64,000 bases of DNA from Cyanobacteria bacterium REEB67 (lineage in GTDB: Bacteria > Cyanobacteriota > Vampirovibrionia > Obscuribacterales > Obscuribacteraceae), in contig JAGXAB010000021.1 in assembly GCA_018971775.1 (NCBI GenBank), positions 1-64,000 on the forward strand. The letters run 5' to 3'. A model generated the notes under the pieces. It was given only the letters and a program-made list of their open reading frames with translations, searched no databases and was not told where the DNA came from. Positions 37,022-46,545 of this stretch are shown here, piece after piece. The position numbers and the translations under genes are program-made. Numbering within the stretch: position 1 is the first letter of the stretch; the number at the start of each line of letters is the position of its first letter.

Positions 37022-39086
37022 AAACCGCAAAATGTCCAAACCCAAAGCATTCAGACCGACGCTTTTAGCGACGTGCAGTGCACTCTTGCTATCAAATGGT
37101 GCTAATTTTGCCCTGGCCGTGCCCGCCGGCCAAGCTGCTTTTCAAAGGCGCGCCTCCGCTTTCCGACCCAGCGAACGTTATCTGCGCAACTTCGCCTACC
37201 TTGTGCCGCGCCTTTCCAGCGGCTACGATATCTGCCCCCTCAAGGACGGCAATTATAGAGAACCGGGCGGCGTCAGCGTCGACATCGGCGAGATAGTCCG
37301 CGGTGATTTAAATAATGATGGTCTGCCGGATGCGGCGATTTCGCTACAAGATTGCGGCGGCGGCAGCGGTATTTTCGGCTCGCTAATCATTTTGCTCAAC
37401 GACGGCAAAAGGCTGGTCCAGCTCGGATCCGACTACCCGCTCGGGGACCGTGACGTTTTACGTCGGTGCAGCATCGAGCAAAACAAGATCGGTCTGGTCA
37501 AACAGGAACGCAATGTCGGGCAGAGCATGGCTATTGCACCTGCAGTCGATCGAAGTATCAGCATCGGCCTGAGAGATCTGCCGCAGGTTGTCAGCGTTTT
37601 CTCCGACTGCGACCTCAAAGACTATTTGAGCGATTTCCAGAATAAATTAGCCGAGAACTGGCGGCAATCAATCGCCACAGCCAGAGACAGGGCAGACCAT
37701 GACGACGACGCCAAAATGCATGGGCACTGGAATATGCCCCCGGCCAGGCCCATGCACGTTGAAATAGATTGCGTCTGGCGAACTGACAATGAAAAAGATC
37801 CGCTGCAAGCTATGGTGCTCGCCCAATCCTCCGGCAATGCCTGGCTTGATAAAATGGCATCGTCCACTCTCACTGACCTGGCCTCTCTCGCCGAACTGAA
37901 ACACGCTCCGGCCAATGCACAAACCTGGTTGCCGCTGCGCTGCCGCTTCGATTGGCCAGGAGCGGATCAGGCCGCACCTGGCGGAACCACCACCCAGGCG
38001 AGCGCAAAGCAGCCGGCAACGGGCACTGTAACAATCGAGCCGAGCAAAGCGGCCCCCAAGCTCTGGGCAAAACAGCGATCAAAAAATAATGCTCCTGGCG
38101 CCGATAAAAATGCCGCTCAACTTATAAAAAATGCGCGAAATTTCGCCTATATTTTAGACCCGCAACCAGACGGAGCAGAAGCCGGCCCAGGCGCAGGCAC
38201 AGATGCAAGCACAGATGCAGGCGTTGCTACCGACCAGGCTGCCTACAAAATTTGTCTTCTCAGCGACGGAAAATTTAAAGACGAAAGCCTGCAAGTCGAT
38301 TGCAAGACCATAGCGGTGGGCGATCTGAACGCCGACGGCCGAGATGACGTTGTCGTCCATCTAGCCGTCAAATCAAAAAGAGCGGCAGAGACCAAGCCCA
38401 CGGCGAACAGTCATATAGTAGTGCTTTTGCAGACTGACTCGGGCCTATGCCAGATTGGCCGCGATAATTTTGTCCTGGAGCGGACCACGCCCCGGGCAAC
38501 AGTCAAAGCTATAGTCAAATCTATAAAGATAGAAAATCATCATGAAAGAGGAAAGCCACAGGCTGTCTGCCTGGTAAAAATTTTCTGGGTCGAGGACAGC
38601 GAGCCGACCAAGCTCAAAGAGACGACCTTGAGCTGCATCAACGACTTCAAAGCTGACTATACATATAAATCGGCTCGAGCGGCTGGACCGAAGCCAATCA
38701 AGTCGTCCACCGCGGCAAAAAGCACCAGCGCCACCCCGGACGAAGCGGCCATGCTGAGCAAGACCATTAGTGCAGCCTGGAGTGCAGTGCGGCCAACGGC
38801 TAAAAGACCGGCTCGACCCTTTGTCGTGCGCCTGGTCTTCGACTCTGAACGCAATCGGGTAGTACAGTGGGTGGCCCTCAGCAGCAGCGGCGACAAAGCT
38901 TTTGACGCCTGCGCCTTGCAATCTCTGCTCTCCCAGAATCTGTGCAGTTATGTGCATGCTGACGACGAATACTATGCAATACCAGTCAATGCCTATCCAG
39001 TCGTCGATTGTAGTTTCAGCGCCGGCACCGGCCTAACAGAGGGCCGGGCTTCCTGCCATCCGTCACCGGTCCGTTTGACCTTTTGA
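37008..39086 (+). CDS. exported protein with internal duplication (FG-GAP-like GDLNxDGxxD loop plus TonB-C-like module, twice)
   Basis: GDLNNDGLPDAAISL and GDLNADGRDDVVVHL; TonB-C-like VVRLVFDSERNRVVQWVALSSSGDKAFDACALQSL. Confidence 0.65.
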   Translation: MALNKNRKMSKPKAFRPTLLATCSALLLSNGANFALAVPAGQAAFQRRASAFRPSERYLRNFAYLVPRLSSGYDICPLKDGNYREPGGVSVDIGEIVRGDLNNDGLPDAAISLQDCGGGSGIFGSLIILLNDGKRLVQLGSDYPLGDRDVLRRCSIEQNKIGLVKQERNVGQSMAIAPAVDRSISIGLRDLPQVVSVFSDCDLKDYLSDFQNKLAENWRQSIATARDRADHDDDAKMHGHWNMPPARPMHVEIDCVWRTDNEKDPLQAMVLAQSSGNAWLDKMASSTLTDLASLAELKHAPANAQTWLPLRCRFDWPGADQAAPGGTTTQASAKQPATGTVTIEPSKAAPKLWAKQRSKNNAPGADKNAAQLIKNARNFAYILDPQPDGAEAGPGAGTDASTDAGVATDQAAYKICLLSDGKFKDESLQVDCKTIAVGDLNADGRDDVVVHLAVKSKRAAETKPTANSHIVVLLQTDSGLCQIGRDNFVLERTTPRATVKAIVKSIKIENHHERGKPQAVCLVKIFWVEDSEPTKLKETTLSCINDFKADYTYKSARAAGPKPIKSSTAAKSTSATPDEAAMLSKTISAAWSAVRPTAKRPARPFVVRLVFDSERNRVVQWVALSSSGDKAFDACALQSLLSQNLCSYVHADDEYYAIPVNAYPVVDCSFSAGTGLTEGRASCHPSPVRLTF

Positions 39087-39328
39087 GGCCTACGCCATGG
39101 CACCAAAAGCAGCCTCCGACCTGACCTCATTTGATGCCGGTCCGCAGCCGGCAATAACGGATGATCCGAGTGGCCCGGTCGCCGCCAGCGCCTTCTGCAG
39201 CTATTACTAAAGGCCGCCTCAGACAGCAAATATCCTGTGCTGTCCCTCTAGAGGAGGTATCGCTTGTCATTTATTGCTCTTTGAGCGCTCTTAAAAGTAT
39301 GATGGGACATCATCTAGAGAGAAAATAA

Positions 39329-40378
39329 TTGGCTCGCCACTATCTGCTCAAAACCTGCACCGCAAATCAATACCAAACGCTTTTAGCCTGCCTGCTGGTT
39401 GCCGGCCTGATCAATTTCAATTTTGTAGCACTCAAGACCTTCGCCGCCGAGCATACGATAACGCTCACCGTCGAGCCGAACTCGGCGGCACGCACCCTCA
39501 TTTTTCCAAGCGATCTTTCACTTGGTTTTTTGCATCTGGAGCCGAGGGCAAACCGCGCCGAGGGCGGTACGCGAGGCAAAGGCATGTCGGTCCAGGCGCG
39601 CGGCAAAATTACGGTGCCGAAAAATACTTTTGTCACCTTCGAGGCAAACAAAGAATTCTTCAAAAATCCGGCCCTGATCGGAAAGTTTCCAGCAAATGCT
39701 TTCGACAGCATCATCTTGCGCATGTTCTCGATGGACGATGCCGAAGACGAATATTGCGATCGAGCCATGCCGGCCATCAGCCATCTGACCGGACTGCTCG
39801 AGCTGAACATCGACCGATCCGAAGTCACCGACACAGGCTTGAAAAAAATTGCCGGACTGACAAACCTGCAACACATATCGGCTTTCCTGACGCCTGTTCG
39901 CGGTGAGTTCCTGAAAGACACGACCACCCTCAAAAAGCTGCGCATTCTCGAACTTGATTCGATTGGACTTAAAGAAGATTATCTGCAACACCTGCCCCAG
40001 TACCCCGACCTTGTCAGTCTGCATCTTGGTCATTCGCACCTCAGCGATAAAGGCCTGACGTACATCGCAAAATGCCCGAAGGTGGAAGAACTGGACATTG
40101 GTAAAAATCCAGCTATCGACGATCAGGGTCTCGCCTCTTTGAAAAATTCGAAAGCTTTGCGCTATCTCAATATTTTCGACTCGGCTGCAACGCCTAAAGG
40201 CATCCTGGCACTCAAGGGTCTAAAATTGAAGAGCATCATTCTACCGGGTAAGGCATACCCGGAGCCCGTAATGGCTCAGCTCAAGACCGCTTTTCCGGAA
40301 GCACGGATTACGGCTCGCTGGACCAAAGGTAAAATAGACGATGATACGAAGACAATCTTCAGTCCTATGACTCGGTGA
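39329..40378 (+). CDS. leucine-rich-repeat protein, exported
   Basis: LRRs such as LTGLLELNIDRSEVTDTGLKKIAGLTNLQHIS; TTG start. Confidence 0.8.
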   Translation: MARHYLLKTCTANQYQTLLACLLVAGLINFNFVALKTFAAEHTITLTVEPNSAARTLIFPSDLSLGFLHLEPRANRAEGGTRGKGMSVQARGKITVPKNTFVTFEANKEFFKNPALIGKFPANAFDSIILRMFSMDDAEDEYCDRAMPAISHLTGLLELNIDRSEVTDTGLKKIAGLTNLQHISAFLTPVRGEFLKDTTTLKKLRILELDSIGLKEDYLQHLPQYPDLVSLHLGHSHLSDKGLTYIAKCPKVEELDIGKNPAIDDQGLASLKNSKALRYLNIFDSAATPKGILALKGLKLKSIILPGKAYPEPVMAQLKTAFPEARITARWTKGKIDDDTKTIFSPMTR

Positions 40379-40421
40379 CCACCGGCAAAAAATTTTGCTC
40401 TCTATACATAAGGCGACGGGA

Positions 40422-41366
40422 ATGAAAATTGCAATGATGGGCAGTGGTGGCGTTGGTGGCTTGTTCGGTGCCAGGCTGGCAGAGGCAGGCGCGGACGTGC
40501 ATTTCATCGCTCGCGGCAAACATCTCGCGGCAATTAAAGAAAACGGTCTCAAAATCGAAAGCGCCCTCAAGGGCGATACACTGATCAAACCGGCGAAGGT
40601 CACCGACGATCCTGCCTCGATCGGTCCAGTCGATTATGTCCTGGTCTCGGTTAAACTCTGGGATACCGAAGCAGCAGCCGAAATGATCAAGCCATTGATC
40701 CGGAGTGGACGGACTGGCTCGGATACGGCAGTTATCTCGTTGCAGAATGGCGTCACCCGCGATCAAATTTTTCGCCAGGCGCTTGGAGCAAAGCACGTCA
40801 TGGGAGGCATAAGCTATGTCGGTGCCACCATAAAAGCACCAGGAATCATCGAACAAAAAGGCCAGGTGCAGAAGCTGGTCTTTGGCGAGTACGGCTCAGC
40901 CGGCCTGACGCCAAGAGTAATCGCTTTTAGGAAAATGTGCGAAGCCGCCGACATCGAAGTCGAAACTCCAGACGATATCGAGCGCGCTCTCTGGGAAAAA
41001 TTTGTCGTCCTAGTCGGTATGAGTACTGTGCTTGCCGCCAGCCGGCAAACGATAGGCCCAACCCGCGACTGCCCTGAAACAAAGGCTCTCCTGGGCTCGG
41101 TCATGACTGAGGTAAGAGCGGTGGCGGTAAAAAAAGGCATTGATCTGGCCGCCGATCTGGTCGCTGCAAAACTCAGCTATCTAGATCAACTGGCACCGGA
41201 TGTGACGGCATCGATGGAACATGATCTGCGCAACGGCAATCGTCTGGAGTTGCCCTGGCTGGCCGGCACAGTCGTCAAAATGGGTCGGGAACTCGGCGTG
41301 GAGACGCCGGTTTGCGATGTACTCTCCGCTATCCTTACGCCTTATGTCATGGGTGCGTCAAAATAG
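40422..41366 (+). CDS. panE: 2-dehydropantoate 2-reductase
   Basis: MKIAMMGSGGVGGLFGARLAEAG, SLQNGVTRD, ALWEKFVVLVGMST, MEHDLRNGNRLELPWLAGTVV. Confidence 0.92.
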   Translation: MKIAMMGSGGVGGLFGARLAEAGADVHFIARGKHLAAIKENGLKIESALKGDTLIKPAKVTDDPASIGPVDYVLVSVKLWDTEAAAEMIKPLIRSGRTGSDTAVISLQNGVTRDQIFRQALGAKHVMGGISYVGATIKAPGIIEQKGQVQKLVFGEYGSAGLTPRVIAFRKMCEAADIEVETPDDIERALWEKFVVLVGMSTVLAASRQTIGPTRDCPETKALLGSVMTEVRAVAVKKGIDLAADLVAAKLSYLDQLAPDVTASMEHDLRNGNRLELPWLAGTVVKMGRELGVETPVCDVLSAILTPYVMGASK

Positions 41367-41387
41367 CAAACCCGCGACAGCCATCGT

Positions 41388-42056
41388 TTACCAGACACCC
41401 GGAATCCACTTGAAGCGGACCTTCGAAGAATAATCACCGTATCCTTCCAGACCAGGATGCAGCATACGTTCTTCCAATAAGGTCCGGTAAAAAAGATAAG
41501 CCACCATAAAAGCTGTAGGCAGCAAAGTCAGCCAGGAGCCAAGAGCGAGACCTTCGCTAACGAGTCCGAGCGAAGCAAAAGCATAGCCGGGATGGCGAAT
41601 CCAGGCATAAGGCCCGGCGGCGACCACTTGTTGGCCGCGGTCTTCCTGCAAACGGATCGCCGATGAAAAAAAGAAATTGGCCTGCATCGCCCACAAACAT
41701 CCAAACCAGGCTAAGGTCATCACGAAGACGGCTATAACCTGCAGGGCCGGCGGCACGCTCGAGCCAATATGCCAGTGCCCGACATCCATCGCTGCTGCCG
41801 CCAATTGCAGACACCACAGACTGGCGAGAATGGGCGTGCCTACAGGGTCTCTGTCTTTGCCACCGGGCTTAACCCTTTCGTTTAAAAGTTCCGGGCTGAG
41901 AGAGAAAGATCCAATTAGCGAAACCAGCATCTGCGATGCAAAAACAGCGTAGAAAAACGGCAGCGAACGCGAACCGGCCAGCCAGAAGATAAAGCTGGCA
42001 AGGACGACATAAAATCCCAAACCGATCATGGCGTAGCCAACCGAGATAGCCTTCAT
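41388..42056 (-). CDS. isoprenylcysteine carboxyl methyltransferase-family membrane protein
   Basis: GPYAWIRHPGYAFASLGLVSEGLALGSW...LLEERMLHPGLEGYGDYSSKVRFKWIPGVW. Confidence 0.88.
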   Translation of the reverse strand: MKAISVGYAMIGLGFYVVLASFIFWLAGSRSLPFFYAVFASQMLVSLIGSFSLSPELLNERVKPGGKDRDPVGTPILASLWCLQLAAAAMDVGHWHIGSSVPPALQVIAVFVMTLAWFGCLWAMQANFFFSSAIRLQEDRGQQVVAAGPYAWIRHPGYAFASLGLVSEGLALGSWLTLLPTAFMVAYLFYRTLLEERMLHPGLEGYGDYSSKVRFKWIPGVW

Positions 42057-42259
42057 TTTTCAAGTCCTCCGATATTCTCATTATCCCACCAGAGTTGCAT
42101 CCGTGCCGCGGACTGGACAATGCAGCGAGGACTGGAAATTGCCACAACAAAGTCACAAAAAAGCTAACGTGAAATTTATAACGGCCCCCTCGCACTAAAA
42201 GGTTAAATCGCGGAGAAGGCAGGAGCTATTATGTCGACAGCGGTGCCTTCACTCAGTAA

Positions 42260-42736
42260 CTAAACTACGCGGCGATAAAAAACGCCGAAAAGACCCGCCA
42301 GAAAAAGTGCCGAACCGAGAAAAAAACCTTTGGCATAGCCGCCGGAATTGGAAGGCCCCATCGAGGCTTCAGTGCTGAGAACTGCGTCTCCCGGAGCACC
42401 AGGATTGTAATGGACGCTGACGCTCTCGCCTTCTTTATATTTAGCAGAAAGGGCGAAACCAGCGATCAAATCCTGAGTCTGATCATAATGTACTTTGTGA
42501 GCGCTGAATTTTTTATCGGCGACTTTGTAGTCATAGGTTATCAGAGTACTGGCCGGCGAATAGTATGATTGATGCCGTGAAACGACGCCGACGACGACTG
42601 GCCATGCCGCGCAGGTAGCGACTTTTGTACGCATGTCCCGCTCCGCACACCAGAGCCAGCTCATGATCACCAAAGTAACCGCCCCGCAAATGGCCATAGT
42701 AAGGGGTTTTAGCTTTGCCAGCTGGCTATCTAACAT
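42260..42736 (-). CDS. DUF3592-type membrane protein
   Basis: Two TMs flanking WPVVVGVVSRHQSYYSPASTLITYDYKVADKKFSAHKV...GESVSVHYNPGAPGDAVL. Confidence 0.7.
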   Translation of the reverse strand: MLDSQLAKLKPLTMAICGAVTLVIMSWLWCAERDMRTKVATCAAWPVVVGVVSRHQSYYSPASTLITYDYKVADKKFSAHKVHYDQTQDLIAGFALSAKYKEGESVSVHYNPGAPGDAVLSTEASMGPSNSGGYAKGFFLGSALFLAGLFGVFYRRVV

Positions 42737-42854
42737 AATGACCTCAAGCTAACCCGCTATCAATATGTTAGCCCGTTGCCAAGCAACAATAAGAGTATTT
42801 AAGTTTGCATTAATAGATTGATCCAGACTTGCCAGATCGCTGCCAAAATTAGCT

Positions 42855-43799
42855 ATGGGTAAAAATTTTGACATCGACAGATCGGAAACTCGGCCCTCCG
42901 CAGACACGGCGGACAGTAACACTAGGCCGCCCAATTGGTTCGAAAAACTAGCGGAACTGGCGGACCTGGCGGACCTGGCACCACTGGCAGTACCGCCAAA
43001 GGTCGCCGCTAATTCCGCATTGCCGGAAATCAAAGTCGATGCAACACCGGCTCAAATCGAGCGAACAATCTCTAATGGCACGAGCAAACTCGATTACGCA
43101 GCGCTCCTCAGCGGAGACAGGCGAGTCATTTTCATCGGCGAAAGACATGATGATCTCGCCCAAAAGGACGAAATCATAAATCAATTACACAATCTTAAAA
43201 CGAAGGGCGGCCTCACCCATGTCGCTCTAGAAATGCTCAACGACGCGGATATGCCGGCGGTGCAGAAGTATTTCGAAGGCAGCGGTGATCGCCAGACGGT
43301 ATTGAATAGATTGAAAGCCAGGTGGTCAGTGGCGCCAGGCGTACCGGAAAAATACATGGATTTCATCGACGCTATAAAGAAAGAAAAACTGATACCACTT
43401 GCACTCGACAGAACAAGGCGCGGCGGCGACGATCACGGCGGCTCTCTCTATGAAGCGCGCAACGAACATTGGGCGCAAGTCGTAGGAGACGCTCTCAATG
43501 CCTTTCCAAAAGCAAAGGTACTGGTTTATTCAGGACGCGATCATGTCGGCTATACCGCAAGCACTAACGAAACCGAAGCACACACCAACGAAATTTTGCA
43601 GAAGGACTACGGCAAAAAGTCAACGGTAGTTTTGCTGGCCAGCCCGCTCGACAAAGAGGGCAGCCTGTCACTGCATGTTTCGCAGGCTGCCAAAGCAGCT
43701 CAACCAGCCGCATGCACAGCTGCCTTCGCCCTGAAAATATCAAAGGAGCAAAGCAGCCGACCGGCGGATTTCGTCGTACTGCCGTCGCCGCGAGAATAA
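42855..43799 (+). CDS. ChaN-like (haem-binding uptake/TIKI-superfamily) protein
   Basis: RRVIFIGERHDDLAQKDEIINQLHNL, HVALEMLNDADMPAVQKYFEG, KVLVYSGRDHVGY. Confidence 0.65.
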   Translation: MGKNFDIDRSETRPSADTADSNTRPPNWFEKLAELADLADLAPLAVPPKVAANSALPEIKVDATPAQIERTISNGTSKLDYAALLSGDRRVIFIGERHDDLAQKDEIINQLHNLKTKGGLTHVALEMLNDADMPAVQKYFEGSGDRQTVLNRLKARWSVAPGVPEKYMDFIDAIKKEKLIPLALDRTRRGGDDHGGSLYEARNEHWAQVVGDALNAFPKAKVLVYSGRDHVGYTASTNETEAHTNEILQKDYGKKSTVVLLASPLDKEGSLSLHVSQAAKAAQPAACTAAFALKISKEQSSRPADFVVLPSPRE

Positions 43800-43908
43800 C
43801 TTTCTCCCAGCTTCATCCTAGTTTTCTACCAGGGTTTACCCTATTACTCGCGGCGAGCAGCCGCGGAACAATGGAAAAGGTCAAGCCCCATAGCCAGGAG
43901 GTCTCGTA

Positions 43909-44874
43909 ATGAATCCATTACGTAGTGTTTTTCTCGCGCTTTCGCGCACGCCACCAGCACTGATGCTGACGCTGATAATTGGCATTGCGGCGGTGGTATC
44001 ACTAATAGTCGTCAATGAAGAAAATAATCGCGCCAGAAATCTCAATCTCACACTCGCAGACATACACAGTCGGGCCAACGCCAGAGCAAAGGTCGTCTAT
44101 GCGGTCAAAGATGTACCCGAAGGCAGCATCATACCGGCGGAAGCGCTGGAAGAAAAGGAAATAGAATTGACTCGCGCACCGCAGGACTCGGTGGCAAGCA
44201 GCGGCATGGCGGCTGGACGCATTGCAAAATTTGGCATGCAGGCGGGACAAATAGTTTCGACGCACGACCTGGCACCACAGGGAGTGCAGCTTGGTTTCGA
44301 ATCAAGACTGAAAACCGGTGAAAGAGCCGTTACTTTTGCTGTAGATTCAAATTCCGGTGTGGCCGGTTTTATCAACCCGGATAGTCACGTAGACATTATG
44401 GGAATGGTTGGCTCGGGAGCAGATACAAAAGTAGCACCGATCCTCAGCGATGTAGAAGTGATCGCAGTCGGACAAATGTACGAGAAACAGACGCGTGGAG
44501 CCGCTCCGATGCCAGCTAGCTCCGTCACCGTGGCAGTTAATCCGCAAGATACGCAGAAACTGATCAAGGCCGTTGCCGCAAGCAAACTTTATCTCGCCCT
44601 GCGCAATGCCTCCGACCACATACCTGTGACGACCGTCGATGTGACGGCACTTTTTCCGGTAAAAGCAGGTAACCCGCTCACAGCGTCAGCAGGAGAAAGT
44701 AGCGCCTCTTCTTTGACTCTCCCCAATCCCCCCACCCCAGACTTGCTGACACCGGCACAGATGTCGACGGAAATGCCACAACTGAATAGCCCCACACCAC
44801 CACCGCCACCACTTCATGAAATAGAAATCTGGACCGGTTCAAAGAAAGATGTGGTATCGGTGCCGCGTAGCTAA
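43909..44874 (+). CDS. cpaB: Flp pilus assembly protein CpaB
   Basis: N-terminal TM, SAF domain VVYAVKDVPEGSIIPAEALEEKEIE...GQIVSTHDLAPQG, ERAVTFAVDSNSGVAGFINPDSHVDIM. Confidence 0.9.
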   Translation: MNPLRSVFLALSRTPPALMLTLIIGIAAVVSLIVVNEENNRARNLNLTLADIHSRANARAKVVYAVKDVPEGSIIPAEALEEKEIELTRAPQDSVASSGMAAGRIAKFGMQAGQIVSTHDLAPQGVQLGFESRLKTGERAVTFAVDSNSGVAGFINPDSHVDIMGMVGSGADTKVAPILSDVEVIAVGQMYEKQTRGAAPMPASSVTVAVNPQDTQKLIKAVAASKLYLALRNASDHIPVTTVDVTALFPVKAGNPLTASAGESSASSLTLPNPPTPDLLTPAQMSTEMPQLNSPTPPPPPLHEIEIWTGSKKDVVSVPRS

Positions 44875-44921
44875 GGCATTTTTGTTAAACGCTATTGGAA
44901 GCAAGCATCCCTCATAGAAAA

Positions 44922-44969
44922 AAGAGACGGTACAGAAGGAGAAGGATCTGCATCGTCTCTTCTTTTTTT
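44922..44969 (+). terminator. intrinsic terminator downstream of cpaB
   Basis: aagagacg ... cgtctctt followed by c + 7 T. Confidence 0.7.
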
Positions 44970-45030
44970 GCGTTTCTCACTCGGCGCCGATAGCGAGCCC
45001 TAAGCGCTCTCAGCGCTCGCGGTGCACATG

Positions 45031-45136
45031 CTTGTTCGATAATTTCGGCCATTCTATAGGTCAAAATAAGGCCTTGTTCGATAATTTTGGCCATTTTAGA
45101 GGCCAAAATAAGGCCTTGTTCGATACTTTTCGACCC
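45031..45136. repeat. 42-bp tandem repeat, about 2.5 units, with internal dyad
   Basis: cttgttcgataatttcggccattctataggtcaaaataaggc (45031), cttgttcgataattttggccattttagaggccaaaataaggc (45073), cttgttcgatacttttcgaccc (45115). Confidence 0.95.
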
Positions 45137-45149
45137 GGAATTGCTTTAT

Positions 45150-45944
45150 TTACGGGCTTTTTGGTTTCGACTCGTCTTTTTGCTTTTCAATGGATGTAGG
45201 TGCAGATGCAGGAGATTTCACACCAGCTTTTGCGCCGTCTTTTATATCTTTCGCGTCTTTGACGGGTACCGTAATCAAACGACCGTCTTTACCACGGATA
45301 ATTTTGTTTTCGATATTGCCGGGATTGCTCAAGCGATATTGATAGGAAATATTGAAGGTCTTATGCGGAAAGGCCTCGTCATCTTCCTTGTCGAGCGAAC
45401 TGCGATCAAAAATCAAAAAGTGCGCCGGGAATCTCACTTTTGTCTTGGTCGAGATTGTGACAACTCTAAGCTCTGGAGTAATCTCATCTTTGAAGGAAGT
45501 AAACTCAGGGTGTTCGACAAAAAATCCAGGCGGGGGGCAATCTTCCCAGGATTTATAGCTGGCCAGGATCAAACTCGGCGTATCCATTCCCTTGTTGGCT
45601 GCATCTCCGGCCAGGGCGATCGCCTGGCTGCATATGCGCTGATTGTAAGATTGACCGAGATAAGCAATGTAGCAATTGCCCATTAACAGAGAAAGTATTA
45701 CCAGGAACAATACACTACCGGCGATATCGAGCGGTGTCAGTTCATGTGGATAACGGCGCGGAGGTTTCGCTTTCGCGGCGGCGACAGGTGTTTTTTCAAC
45801 AGCTTCGGGCGACGAAACGGCTTCGGTTACGTCGGCAGACGGAGCTGTCTCTATCGCAGTTTTCGCTTCTTCTGATTTAACATCCTCGGACTTTGCTTGG
45901 CCCGATTCTATTTGATCAGCTTTTGCCTTCTCGTTATCTTCCAC
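45150..45944 (-). CDS. membrane protein of unknown function with charged N- and C-terminal tails
   Basis: 264 aa; single TM LDIAGSVLFLVILSLLMGNCYIAYL flanked by low-complexity E/K/A and K/P/S regions. Confidence 0.65.
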   Translation of the reverse strand: MEDNEKAKADQIESGQAKSEDVKSEEAKTAIETAPSADVTEAVSSPEAVEKTPVAAAKAKPPRRYPHELTPLDIAGSVLFLVILSLLMGNCYIAYLGQSYNQRICSQAIALAGDAANKGMDTPSLILASYKSWEDCPPPGFFVEHPEFTSFKDEITPELRVVTISTKTKVRFPAHFLIFDRSSLDKEDDEAFPHKTFNISYQYRLSNPGNIENKIIRGKDGRLITVPVKDAKDIKDGAKAGVKSPASAPTSIEKQKDESKPKSP

Positions 45945-45964
45945 ACTGAGTCCTCAAAAACTAA

Positions 45965-46513
45965 TTAAGAGCCGGTGGTGGCACTTAGTTGCAATTCACC
46001 GAGGAAAGGCAACTCTCTGTATTTTTCGGCGTAATCGAGACCATAACCGACGACAAACAAATCTTCGATTGTAAAGCCGACATAGTCCGGTTCCACTTCG
46101 ACGATGCGACGCGAGGGCTTGTCGAGAAAAGCAGCGATTTTCAATGTTTTCGGATTGAACTGATCCTGAAGATATTCCATGAAAAACTTTGCCGTACGAC
46201 CGGAATCGATAATGTCTTCGATAACCAGAATGTGACGTCTGGAGATATTGGGCAGTTCGAGATAGGGAGTTTGCACATGGCCACTGCTCTCGGTCGCACT
46301 GCCATAGCTCGAGAGTCTGACAAACTCTATCTGCAGGGGATCGGGAGTTTTGATATTGCGCACCAGATCAGCCAGGAAGCAAAACGCTCCTTTCATTACG
46401 CCAATCACCACGGGACTTTCGAGGCCGGCATATTCAGCGCTGATTTCCGCTCCAAGAGATTTGATCCGCTTCTGGATTTCTTCTTCAGTGAAAATTGGTG
46501 TGATAACAGCCAC
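45965..46513 (-). CDS. hpt: hypoxanthine phosphoribosyltransferase
   Basis: VIGVMKGAFCFLADLVR, ILVIEDIIDSGRTAKFFMEYL, YVGFTIEDLFVVGYGLDYAEKYRELP. Confidence 0.96.
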   Translation of the reverse strand: MAVITPIFTEEEIQKRIKSLGAEISAEYAGLESPVVIGVMKGAFCFLADLVRNIKTPDPLQIEFVRLSSYGSATESSGHVQTPYLELPNISRRHILVIEDIIDSGRTAKFFMEYLQDQFNPKTLKIAAFLDKPSRRIVEVEPDYVGFTIEDLFVVGYGLDYAEKYRELPFLGELQLSATTGS

Positions 46514-46545
46514 TGTTGGTCCCTTTTTTTGGTCTAGTCCATAAT

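Noticed and set aside
44912-45106. 64-aa minus-strand ORF with MAKIIEQ/MAEIIEQ repeats
   Set aside because: Peptide repeat is a by-product of the 42-bp DNA repeat and overlaps the cpaB terminator.
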